Source: Peronospora farinosa
Taxonomy: Eukaryota > Oomycota > Peronosporomycetes > Peronosporales > Peronosporaceae
Assembly (NCBI GenBank): GCA_947646735.1
Contig: CANTFK010000661.1
Coordinates: forward strand, 1 to 64,000
Length of the DNA: 64,000 nucleotides
Reading direction: 5' to 3'
Part shown: one piece after another, positions 10,235 to 20,740 of the stretch
How the letters are laid out: each line of letters opens with the position of its first letter
Numbering within the stretch: the stretch's first letter is position 1
The notes under the pieces: generated by a model
Told to the model about the DNA's origin: nothing
Seen by the model: only the letters and a program-made list of their open reading frames with translations
The model's database searches: none
Position numbers and translations under genes: made by a program

Positions 10235-11683
10235 ATGTTCGAGTTTGGGATGAGCGAATCGTCGTACTTTGACGCTCTAGATTTATTTTTGGAGCACGCG
10301 ACCTTCCCCCATCTTACTGGTGTTAAGTGGGATGCCCTTAATCGCCTCGCGACGATGTCGGGAGAGGCATTCGTCGCGTCGCTGATGAGATCAGCGACCC
10401 CTGATGCGCAACATCTCGACATACATGAGTCAATGGCACGCGAGCTTGCCGAATCCAACCGGCGAGGCTTAACTCCCTCGCGACCTTCACGTAATGAGGC
10501 CGTGAAGATGTAAACCTCCTCCTACTCTAGAGAAGGTAAGGACCGGTTGTCGCTGAATCGGTGGTTCCGAGAAGTTGATATCGCCATCGCCTCGAGACTT
10601 CTTGAGGCACCCCAGGCAAAGGTCAACTTTCTTCTTTCCCGCCTCATCGGGAGGTCAAGGAGTGGGCCCTTGGTAAGCTCGTTGTAGACGAGCACGCATT
10701 CCCCACCTTGGATACCATCTAGGACGATCTTCGTCTTGCTTTCGAGCCACCGCAAGAGTAGAAACTGGTGCGATCAAGATTCCTGTCGATGCGACAGGGT
10801 AAAATGACGATGCGCGATTACGTGCAGATGGATAGGCATCTGGTGTCGTCAATCATCACGCACCCCATGGATATGTACACGCAGGTGAATGTCTTTGTGG
10901 ATGGTATGCGGGAAGTGCAGACCCGCTTATCGCTCGAGCGCGCGGAGACTGCCACATTGGAGGAGGCAGTTGCTATTGCCCTCCGTGAGGACTAAAGGGT
11001 CACAAAGGCCAATGTCAAACCCTCGGTCGTCACCGTTCCCGGCCTTCTGGTCCGGAGCCTATGGAGATCGACGTGATTGAGTCGTCGGGTGACCGACGAC
11101 ATGCCACTCCCCATAAGGGTGACGCTCGCACCGGGCGTCAAATGGTTTGCTTTCGTTGTCGCAATCCAGGACATCGCGCGGCTGAGTGCCGTGCGCCAGC
11201 GCCGATATCGGTGCAAGTAGTGGATGCCCATCATGAGGGTGCTGTACCGGCCGCACGTCCAAAAAACGGTCGGGACCAGTAGGTGAAGGGTGCCCTACTA
11301 GAAGGAGCGGATGTCCGGGTCTTCCGGTGGCAGCCCAACCCTCCAGTCCTCCTGCGCTACGCGCACGGTTAAATTCCCTTACTACGAGTGGTGATTCACG
11401 TCTGATTGTTGTCAGTTTACATGTCTCCGGTGTCCGGCGACCTCTACATACACTCCTGGGCTCAGTAGCGACGGATAATTTCTTTCGTGAATCTTGTCTA
11501 TCGATGCTGCCTCCCAGCATTCAGGATCGTGAGGGACCTGGCCAAGTCGTCGTCAAGTTGGCTGACGGGAACCACACCGCGTATGGCGGCGCGAAGTGTC
11601 GTTGCCGTACACGTTTGATGGCTTTCGCAGTAATGATGATTTCTTGGTGATCGAGATGAATCATACATTTGATTGCCTTTTGG
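10235..11683 (+). pseudogene. gypsy B gag and protease, right arm
   Basis: Mirror image of the left-arm copy, now on the plus strand: gag N-terminal piece at 10235-10513, gag core at 10768-10995, CCHC knuckle CFRCRNPGHRAAEC at 11061-11282, and a protease part ending in CLLGMP near 11690. One visible difference from the left arm is an Asp in place of Asn in the NHTF(D/N)CLL segment. Truncated at the junction with family A and frameshifted, hence not functional. Confidence 0.8.
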
Positions 11684-11686
11684 GCA

Positions 11687-14245
11687 TGCCCAAGGAATTG
11701 GTGCAGATCCTTCACGTGTCGTGGGACTGGCCATTCCTCTACAGCCTTTACCTTTTCTGGATCTGCTCGTACACCGTGTGCACCTACAATGTTTCCAGTA
11801 CAGGTATCTCGGGGACCCTTATTACGCACTTTTGCAGGCTAACGTATAATTGGGCGTCACCCAGAGTCTGCAACACAGCGTCTAAATGAAGCTTGTGCGA
11901 CTATATTGCGCTCAGACCATCCTCCGCCCTACTATGCACGAATACGTCGTCAAAGTAATGGGGCGCGTAGGCACGGTGCTGACGCATACCACTAGATTGA
12001 ATGTTGCTGGAGCATTTTTCAACCCTTGTGGCATCACAAGCCACTCCCACAGCATACCGCTTGGAGTGCTTACTGCCGTTTTGGCTACATCAGTATCTCT
12101 CATGAGAACTTGGTAGTAACGATTCTTCATACCCAACGCGAAAGATAGCTGACTTACCCATGGAGTTCAACAAGACATCTTTCCGCGGGATTGGCGTTTG
12201 CTACGGAATGGTGGCCCTGTTCATCTTATTATAAGCATGAACCACGCGCCATCCACCTGTTGCTTTACGCACACAGAAGGTCGGGCTGCAGTGAGGCGAC
12301 TTGCTCTCACGTACATGCTCCGCCTTAGCTCGCTTGTCGAGGAACTCATCGATGTAATCGGCTTGTTCCTTCGGCAACGGACATTGCCTGGTCAGACAAT
12401 ACTTGGTGTCAGGCTCCAGATCAATGTCGTTCCTGATGTCCCTATCGGCCCGTAGGCGGCTCGGCACTTCTGCTGGAAATATATCACGGTGTTTCCACAA
12501 AACATCATAGAACGGGCTGCATCCTAGCCTTGAACAATGAACCATTTTTTCTTGTCGGTTTCCAAGACGCTCTCATCCATTGTGAACGACGAGCAACAGT
12601 CCACCACGTTCTCTTCTGGAACTGGTGCGACTATCTCGTGGATCATTCCTTCCTTAAGTTCGGACAGGAACAGATCTCACGTCATCTCCGAGAGATTTTT
12701 ATTATCTACTCGGCAGATGCCAAGACAAGTTGGAGCACCTCAACAGAGAATGCCTCCGGCATCTTGTCTTCGACGACCTCGAACAACTCGTTCGTAGGTC
12801 CGTCCTCTTGAACCGAGACTGTCCCAAGGATCGCTCTTTTCGACGTGCCCTCGATCGTCTTAATACGCCTGCTGCTCGTTGTTCGAGTCACCACGACCTT
12901 TGACCTGGAAGAAGGTTTCGTTGATACGCACTCCTTCTAACTGCACCAGGCCCATGGCTCTATGCCGGTTCTTGTGGCGCTTGAATTCCTGTCAGCCCAC
13001 CATCAACTGCCAAAGGCTTTTGACTCTGTGCAGGACCATTAGACGCATGAATACTTGTCATCGTCCCATTCACTACACCAGTCTCCTCGAGCTGGGTAGA
13101 AATTTGTGTCACCTGACTTTCTGTCAGGACACTTTCAACTACACCAGGCTCAACGAGCTGGGTAGTACCTGGTGTCGATTGACATACCGTCATTGCACCC
13201 TCGACTGTGTTGGACACAGCATCAGTCACATAAGCCTCTCGCAAGAGCACATCCTTCACGGTGTCATGCGTAGATCTAGCGACTGTGCGTGTACGCCATT
13301 CAATCCATGGTTGGTGTTTATCCAACCAAGGCATTCCTAGGATGAGGTCATACGGACTCTCCATACCTAGCACAGTAAACTTCTCTTTACAAGAGAAGTC
13401 ACTGAAGCTGAAAGAGAGTTCAACCTGAACTACCTCCGATTTAACGAGCGCGCCGTTCGCTAAACGAACGGTTGCCTCTTCTCGCTTACCATACTGGCAA
13501 AGCGACTCATAACTCGCCGGTCTCCTTTTCAGAGCTGCGAGTTGTACAAAATCTGTGATGCACCCGAATCAACGAGAAGGGTCATCACTTGGTCATAGCC
13601 TCGTACTCGAGCGCTATCGACCAAAAGGGTTGAGGTCCGACCTTTGGCACCTCAGAGACTATGCTACCCATTTGTTTGATAGCTCTGAACATAGGGGTAG
13701 CTTCAGAGTCCGCGACAGTAGGGCATCCCGCCCCTACTGCGCTCCCACATTTCCTAACTCATCTTGGGTAGGTGCTGAACCCGTGCTTCGTGCACGCTGG
13801 TTTTTCGCACCAACCCTTCGGGTAGGGATCCTTCCTGCAGGGCGTCTTAGCACCAGCAGCAAGTTTGGCATAGCAGCGAGCCATCATATGGCCGTGCTTT
13901 CCGCACTTGTAGCAGACCACGTCTGCATTACCTGACTCCATTGGAGTGACATCCGACTTCTCGGCTGACGGATTATAAAAAGCTGTCGCGGAGGAACTGT
14001 TGTAGGATTGCTCCTAAACCATCCAACGGCTTTGGCACCTTTCTAAAAAGATCCTGACGCGATGGGCCATGTCGTAGTCCATTTATGAACGTAGGCACCT
14101 TAATATGTTCCGGTATCAGACCCACATTAATGGACGCGGACAGCGAGCGCATCTCCTGCACATAATCTTGCAGAGATCGTTTCACCTTTCGTGCTCCAAA
14201 GAATCGCGCCTGGAGTAATCCTTCATTGTTAGGCGGCTGGTACAT
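11687..14245 (-). pseudogene. gypsy A gag, protease and reverse transcriptase, right arm
   Basis: Mirror image of 5408-7966. In coding order on the minus strand: gag 14245-13973, zinc knuckle 13941-13759, protease about 13590-12960, reverse transcriptase 12545 to about 11687. The same truncation after DLHQFLG and the same frame breaks occur as in the left arm, so the damage predates or was copied by the inverted duplication. One residue difference (Ser for Ile in the antisense frame near 13720) is among the few substitutions seen. Confidence 0.8.
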
Positions 14246-14586
14246 GGCACGAATCTTTGACTTAAAGATCTTCTATGATGGAAACGCATCAGCAACAACA
14301 GTTCTGTGGAGCGCCTCATTCCAAGATTGCTCACGCAAAAGCTCATCCTAAGTCTTATTAATGGACTCAGTCGTTGCTTGGCTGTTGCCTTGGACGCATT
14401 TCAACGCTATCCGAGCACAAACGCCTCTAATTGCTCCAACTGAGTAACATGATGCTCAGGAGGACAATTTAAGAGATTGGTCAAAGCTTGTTTACCAAGT
14501 CCCTGCACCAAGTGCTCTGCCACCTCCCTATGATGTTGGGAGAGGTGAGAAAATCACCCCAATTCATACTGAGGGAGATCCGTATC

Positions 14587-15702
14587 TGTGGTGAAGTGCC
14601 AGGGAAAATCAGAGCTTAAAGGGAATGGGAACAGAGAGCAAGGGAATTTCTGGTCACTCCATCGAGGGAGTGACCTCGCAGATCTCCAACCTCACACCAG
14701 GCCCCAGCCTTATTAAGAATATAAGGACCCAGACGTGCGGAGTCAGTACAGGCCCCAGGATACAGGGTACAGGTACAGGGTACCGGGGCCCAGGGGTACA
14801 GGGGCCTAGGGGTACCAGAGGTACAGGGGCCCAGGGGTACCAGGGCTCAATGCCCGAGGGTGCAGAATCGGTACACATAATATCGAAGATCACAGAAAGT
14901 AAAGGTACCAAGGAGCCAGTTCTTCCTCCAAGAGTCGACACGTGGCACTATCCAGATCAAAGGGTTAGGGTTAGGCAAGAAAAAACATACAAAGTATAAG
15001 GAAAATAAACACACTCGAATTTGCATTACACGTGGCAGCTCCAAGCGCCTCCTTCAAGCTTCTCCGTCACCTCACCTATTCCGGGCGGGATACCCTTTGG
15101 CCCACCGACGTCAGGTGAGGTGACGGCTCAAGCAACGCAAGTTGAACCTCAGGATAGTTGGCCTGAGGTGTCAAGTTAGTGTCAAGACTCAAGTGCGAGC
15201 TTGTTTCGATCTACCTACCTGTTCCGGGGGGAGGGATTTATTTTGGCCCCCCCGTTGAAGACAGACGTGTGGTAAGATTCAAGCTCGAACGAACCCCAGG
15301 AAGTATTTTGGCCTGTGGGTTCGTACCCATTCTACGACCCGCTATAGGAAGCGGTTTCCCTACGGGGAACAAGAAAAGGGGTCGAAAGACCAAGAAACCG
15401 TTAGCCACCGAAGGGGTACATAGTACCAGGTGCACTGCTCTCGACCCAGTCGATTGAGCCCAAGAAACCCTGGGCCCGAGTGAAGCATATCCGCTCGTGG
15501 CCCCCAAGTCCCTCCATACAAGACCAAGTCTTTAAGTCTTCTGCGTCTAACGAGGAGCAAGACCAGCCAAGCCGACGGGTACACAAGGTGAGACCCAAGG
15601 TTGACGCGACACGGTATCGGGGTACCCCCTCCGTAAGTCGGCAGTCCGGCGCTTTGTGTGTTTGTGGTTCTCTCACGTCGTTTGAGAATCCACTCCACCA
15701 CA
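14587..15702 (+). repeat. LTR of gypsy family C (right palindrome arm)
   Basis: 1116-bp LTR with TGTGGTGAAGTGCCAG at the start and CTCCACCACA at the end, exact mirror partner of 3951-5066. It is followed by A and then TGGTGCGCGTGCCCGGATC, so here too it acts as a 5' LTR. The GTACC block is at about 14740-14850 and the telomere-like tract GGGTTAGGGTTAGG at about 14958-14973. Confidence 0.8.
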
Positions 15703-16451
15703 ATGGTGCGCGTGCCCGGATCTTCGGGAGACGCGGGATTTCACCGTTAGTCCCACGAAGAAGAAAAGACAACGGTCAAGATGGACCAAGGGACGACCAA
15801 GACACTGGAACCCGGATCGCCAGTGATTAAGAAGGATCTGAGGATCTGAGGACCTGCATAGCCCGGGGAGGAGCTCTGCTATTGAGGTCAAGGTGGAATA
15901 TGATGAAAAACCAACCACAAAATCCTCCCCCTTACGTCTTCGTTTAAGAAGACAACATGGGCCATAATAAATTTTATGGTCCAGGGGTCCCAAGTTTGAC
16001 AGCGAAATCTTACAAACAATGGACCCCGAAACAATTCTTCCAAACTGCCAACGGTGCCCAAGGACACGAAGAAGAAACAGAATCGATTTGAAGCAATGCG
16101 AAGTCACGATGAGTAGAGGGGAGAGTTCATCTTGGGAAGGCCAAGATGATGCAAGAAGGAGGCGGTATTTGTTCTACATTTACGAATGGGTCAGGTTACA
16201 GATTCGAGAGTGCGGCAGCACAGAAGAAAATGCGAAGTATTGTGCAGCCCCGAAGGCTCAAGGCCCCGAGGGTCCAGGGCCTGAGGATACAGAGCCCCAC
16301 TCGGACGAGGATCAGTATATAAAATTGAAGTGACTATGGAGAAGCATTGAAATGAAATGACCACATGGACATTTACTGCTATTCCAAAAGGACAGGACAA
16401 GGGTGCACGTGGGCTTGTCGCAGTTCGGAAGACCAGCGCACAGGGGACAAC
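15703..16451 (+). pseudogene. gypsy C gag N-terminal fragment, right copy
   Basis: Starts with the ATG at 15703 (MVRVPGSSGDAGF), overlapping the primer-binding site at 15704-15722. The reading is interrupted by stops but continues as a QGTPKQ...VPKDTKKK segment near 16000-16060, homologous to VPKNKKKR on the minus strand near 3575-3600 of the left copy. Positions 16019-16333 form an open frame ending in an acidic tail. The element is cut off at 16452, where another LTR begins. The part after 16003 belongs to a diverged family member. Confidence 0.6.
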
Positions 16452-17433
16452 TGTGGTGAAGTGCCAGGAGAATCGGGGCCCAGGGTACCAAGGGCCCAGG
16501 GTACAAGGGCCCAGGCCTCGCAAGGTCCCAAGGTTCAATCGAGGGTCGCCAGGGACAGGGTTTCCAGTCACCAGGGAGTTGTGGTGGAGTGGATTCTCAA
16601 ACGACGTGAGAGAACCACAAACACACACAGCGCCGGACTGCCGACTTACGGAGGGGGTACCCCGATACCGTGTCGCGTCAACCTTGGGTCTCACCTTGTG
16701 TACCCGTCGGCTTGGCTGGTCTTGCTCCTCGTTAGACGCAGAAGACTTAAAGACTTGGTCTTGTATGGAGGGACTTGGGGGCCACGAGTGGATATGCTTC
16801 ACTCGGGCCCAGGGTTTCTTGGGCTCAATCGACTGGGTCGAGAGCAGTGCACCTGGTACTATGTACCCCTTCGGTGGCTAACGGTTTCTTGGTCTTTCGA
16901 CCCCTTTTCTTGTTCCCCGTAGGGAAACCGCTTCCTATAGCGGGTCGTAGAATGGGTACGAACCCACAGGCCAAAATACTTCCTGGGGTTCGTTCGAGCT
17001 TGAATCTTACCACACGTCTGTCTTCAACGGGGGGGGCCAAAATAAATCCCTCCCCCGGAACAGGTAGGTAGATCGAAACAAGCTCGCACTTGAGTCTTGA
17101 CACTAACTTGACACCTCAGGCCAACTATCCTGAGGTTCAACTTGCGTTGCTTGAGCCGTCACCTCACCTGACGTCGGTGGGCCAAAGGGTATCCCGCCCG
17201 GAATAGGTGAGGTGACGGAGAAGCTTGAAGGAGGCGCTTGGAGCTGCCACGTGTAATGCAAATTCGAGTGTGTTTATTTGCCTTATACTTTGTATGCTTT
17301 TCTTGCCAAACCCTAACCCTTCGCTCTGGATGGTACCACGTGTCGACTCTTGGAGGAAGAACAACTGACTCTTTTAGGACATGGGACTTGTACCGGCTCT
17401 GCACTTTAAGGAAGCCTTGTGCCTTCTATTCCC

Positions 17434-17922
17434 TGGGGTCCACCGGTCACCTGGGTCCACCGGTCACCTGGGTCCACCGGTCACCTAGGTCCACCGGTCA
17501 CCTGGGTCCACCTGTTGTCTGGGGTCCACCTGTCACGGGGGGCCCACCTGTCACCTGGGGTCCACTGGACCTGGGGTCAACCTGTCGCCGGGGGTCCACC
17601 TGTTACCGGGGGTCCACCTGTCGCGGGGGTCCACCTGTCACCTGGGGTCCACTGGCCACCTGGGTCAATCTGTCACCTGGGTCAACCTGTCACTGGGGGG
17701 TCAATCTGTTACCTGGGGTCCACCGGTCACCTGGGTCCAACAGTCACCTGGGTCCACCTATCGCCTGGGGTCCACCTGTCACATGGGACCCACCAGTTGC
17801 CTGGGGTCCACTGGTCACCTGGGTCCACCGGTCACCTGGGTCATCCTGTCACCTGGGGTCCACCGGTCACCTGGGTCCACCTGTTGTCTGGGACCCACCT
17901 GTTACCTGGGGTCCACCTAAGC
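17434..17922. repeat. 18-bp minisatellite, about 27 units
   Basis: Tandem array of a unit close to GGTCCACCGGTCACCTGG with many variants (CCGGTCAC, CTGTCACC, CTGTTGTC). Unit length is mostly 18-19 bp, so all three plus-strand frames stay open over long distances. It sits inside the expanded family C LTR. Confidence 0.9.
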
Positions 17923-18115
17923 TGCCCTAGCAGCACTAGTCCTTTGGTCTGTAGCGTAGGACATCCTAGTACCTTCTCCGAACTCGGGACCTTGGACCAG
18001 TTCGGGGCCCTGGTCACTCCCTGTCACTCATTCAAGAGAGTGACCGAGATCTTTCACGCCAGTTATTATAATAACTTCGAAGGCCCCCCATTTCTCTGGC
18101 ACTTCTCCACAGCTG

Positions 18116-18400
18116 GGCCCCGGTACCCCGGTACCCCTGGGCCCCGTTACCCTGGTACCCTGGTACCCCGGTACCCCTGGGCCCCGTTACCCTGGTACCC
18201 TGGGACCCTGGTACCCTGGGACCCTGGTACCCTGGTACCCTGGGACCCTGGTACCCTGGTACCCTGGGACCCTGGTACCCTGGGCCCCGTTACCCTGGTA
18301 CCCCGGGCCTCTGGGCCTCGGTATCCTGGGCCCTGTACCCTGGGCCCTGTACCCTGTACCCTGGGCCTCGGTACTCCGGTACCCTGCACCCTGTACCCAG
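18116..18400. repeat. GGTACC-rich (KpnI-site) satellite
   Basis: Short irregular tandem repeats of GGTACCCTGG and GGGACCCTGG, with many GGTACC palindromes. An expanded version of the GTACC block found at 4805-4915 and 14740-14850 in the shorter LTR copies. Confidence 0.9.
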
Positions 18401-18415
18401 GTCCCTGATACCCTG

Positions 18416-19140
18416 GTCTCTTGTACCGTGGGCCCTTGGAGCCTGTACTGTCTCTGCACGTAGAAATACCTTGTACCTTCTTTGAACTTAGGACCTTGGA
18501 CCACCTCGGGGCACTGGACCCTTCGAATCCTAGTGTGCGCCCGGTAGGGTAACCTTGTACCTTTGACCCTGGACGTTCGATACCCCTGTCTCCGATAGCT
18601 GGTACCCCTGTCCCTGGTGCCCTGTCCCTGGTGATTGGAAACCTTGTCCCTGGTTACTAGAAACCCGCGTCCCTGGTGACTGGTACCCCTGTCCCTGGTG
18701 ACCCTCGGTTGAACCTTGGAACCTTGCGAGGCCTGGGTTCTTGTACTCTGGTACCCTAGTCTCTTGTACCGTGGGCCCTTGGACCTTGGATCCTGTACTG
18801 TCTCTGCACGTAGAAATACCTTGTACCTTCTTTGAACTTAGGACCCTGGACCACCTCGGGGCACTGGACCTTTCGAATCCTAGTGTGCGCCCGGTAGGGT
18901 AACCTTGTACCTTTGACTCTGGACGTTCGATACCCCTGTCTCCGATAGCTGGTACCCCTGTACCTGGTGCCCTGTCCCTGGTGATTGGAAACCTTGTCCC
19001 TGGTTACTAGAAACCCTGTCCCCGGTAACTGGTATCCCTGTCCCCGGTAACTGAAAACCCTGTCCCTGGTGACTAGTACTCCGGTCCCTGGTGACTGGAA
19101 ACCCTGTCCCTGGTGACCCTCGATTGAACCTTGGGACCTT
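18416..19140. repeat. two direct units of about 343 bp inside the expanded LTR
   Basis: Unit 1 starts at 18416 and unit 2 at 18759, both with GTCTCTTGTACCGTGGGCCC, followed by the same sequence through AACCTTGTACCTTTGA and a run of CCCTGTCCCTGGTGACTGG-type short repeats. Unit 2 carries extra short repeats. The reverse complement of the same unit occurs twice at 19228-19850. Confidence 0.85.
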
Positions 19141-19227
19141 GCGAGGCCTGGTCCCTTGTACCCTGGGGCCCCTGTACCCTGGGGCCTTGGTACCCTGGGC
19201 CCCGATTCTCCTGGCACTTCACCACAG

Positions 19228-19850
19228 GTACAAGGTTGCCCTACCGTGCGCACACCAGGACCCGAAAGGGCCAGTGCCCCGAGGTGGTCCAGGGTCCTAA
19301 GATCAAAGAAGGTACAAGGTATTTCAACGTGCAGAGCCATTACAGGCTCCAAGGTCCAAGGGCCCACGGTACAAGAGACTAGGGTACCAGGGTACAAGAA
19401 CTCAGGCCTCGCAAGGTTCCAAGGTTCAATTGAGAATCACCAGGGACAGGGGTACCAGTCACCAGGGACGCGGGTTCCAAGTCACCAGGGACAGGGTTTT
19501 CAGTCACCAGGGACAGGTCACCAGGAAAAGGGGTACCAGCTACCGGGGACAGGGGTACCAGTCACCGGGGACAAGGGTACCAGTCACCGGGGACAGGGGT
19601 ATCGAACGTCCAGGGTCAAAGGTACAAGGTTGCCCTACCGTGCGCACACCAGGACCCGAAAGGGCCAGTGCCCCGAGGTGGTCCAGGGTCCTAAGATCAA
19701 AGAAGGTACAAGGTATTTCAACGTGCAGAGCCATTACAGGCTCCAAGGTCCAAGGGCCCACGGTACAAGAGACCAGGGTACCAGGGTACAAGAACTCAGG
19801 CCTCGCAAGGTTCCAAGGTTCAATTGAGAATCACCAGGGACAGGGGGTAC
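19228..19850. repeat. two inverted units matching 18416-19140
   Basis: Reverse complements of the 343-bp unit: one around 19228-19480, one around 19610-19850, each containing GTACAAGAGAC preceded by GGGCCCACG. Together with 18416-19140 they form a second, imperfect palindrome centred near 19180. Confidence 0.8.
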
Positions 19851-20430
19851 CAGGGCCCAATGCCCGTGGGTGCAGAATCGGTTCACAGAATATCGAAGAT
19901 CACAGAAAGTACAGGTACCAAGGAGCCAGTTCTTCCTCCAAGAGTCGACACGTGGCACTATCCAGATCAAAGGGTTAGGGTCAGGCAAGAAAAAGCATAC
20001 AAAGTATAAGGAAAATAAACACACTCGAATTTGCATTACACGTGGCAGCTCCAAGCGCCTCCTTCAAGCTTCTCCGTCACCTCACCTATTCCGGGCGGGA
20101 TACCCTTTGGCCCACCGACGTCAGGTGAGGTGACGGCTCAAGCAACGCAAGTTGAACCTCAGGATAGTTGGCCTGAGGTGTCAAGTTAGTGTCAAGACTC
20201 AAGTGCGAGCTTGTTTCGATCTACCTACCTGTTCCGGGGGAGGGATTTATTTTGGCCCCCCCGTTGAAGACAGACGTGTGGTAAGATTCAAGCTCGAACG
20301 AACCCCAGGAAGTATTTTGGCCTGTGGGTTCGTACCCATTCTACGACCCGCTATAGGAAGCGGTTTCCCTACGGGGAACAAGAAAAGGGGTCTAAAGACC
20401 AAGAAACCGTTAGCCACCGAAGGGGTACAT

Positions 20431-20740
20431 GGGTGACTCATTCTTCGCGTCTGTGGAGTCTTCATCAGCAGAGTAAAAATTTAAGGTTTTTTTACATTAA
20501 AGGCAATTCAGGCAGCCGCGTGAGCGACCCTGCTGTTTTTGGACGGATATCCCGGAAGAAAGCGAAGCGTCGAGCAATCAAAGGCCCCCATATACTCGAC
20601 AATTGGGAGGTTACGTCGATGTAATTAGTCGATCTAAACGCCTTACTATTTTTATCATATTTGTACTATCAATGCATTATCATGGGATAAATAAATCTGA
20701 CTGTCAAGTGGTTGGGTTTCCAGAGTACATGATTCGTCCA
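20431..20740. other. retroelement/host DNA boundary, no gene seen
   Basis: Homology to the family C LTR stops at 20430. The following 310 bp contain no open frame with recognisable protein features and no repeat shared with the window. It is probably the 3' flank of the OB-fold gene on the minus strand. Confidence 0.6.

Larger units (their letters stand above)
9872..16003. repeat. right arm of the 12.35-kb palindrome
   Basis: Reverse complement of the left arm (position p corresponds to 19653 minus p). Small differences from the left arm include residue changes in the shadow frames and substitutions at 15480-15500, 15780-15830 and 15857. The strong identity ends near 16003 within a family C gag, beyond which the two sides are only related. 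Confidence 0.95.
16580..19226 (-). repeat. family C LTR copy, minus orientation, expanded by minisatellites
   Basis: Left end TGTGGTGGAGTGG at 16580 equals 3951 in the left arm, and the match runs to about 17370. The right end CTGGCACTTCACCACA at 19211-19226 equals the LTR end at 5051-5066. In between, the short GTACC block of the 1.1-kb copies is replaced by about 1.8 kb of tandem repeats, so this copy would be 2647 bp. An internal CTGGCACTTCTCCACAG near 18099 could instead mark a second LTR end. Confidence 0.5.
16452..20430 (+). repeat. second family C LTR copy, plus orientation, split by another LTR
   Basis: Begins TGTGGTGAAGTGCCAGG at 16452 and runs to 16579, where a minus-oriented LTR (16580-19226) interrupts it. 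It appears to resume at 19227 and follows the right-arm LTR from about 19860 (equivalent to 14860) to 20430, where homology ends at GGGTACAT before unique DNA. The terminal part of the LTR is therefore missing. Nesting is inferred from orientation and order; I found no clear target-site duplication. Confidence 0.5.

Noticed and set aside
3650..16003. Palindrome as a plain assembly artefact
   Set aside because: The arms differ at many single positions and at two homopolymers, and the loop and outer flanks are unique, so a simple mirrored copy of one contig is unlikely. It is not fully excluded without long reads.
17434..17922. CRISPR-like or regularly spaced repeat array
   Set aside because: Units follow each other without unique spacers; it is an 18-bp minisatellite in a eukaryotic LTR.
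17238..18408. Long open frames (about 230 and 330 codons) with proline/glycine-rich translation
   Set aside because: They lie wholly in minisatellites whose unit lacks stop codons; several frames and both strands are open at once, and no start context or domain supports a protein.
16575..19231. Target-site duplication around the nested LTR
   Set aside because: Flanking pentamers are GGAGT and GGTAC, which do not match; no TSD claimed.
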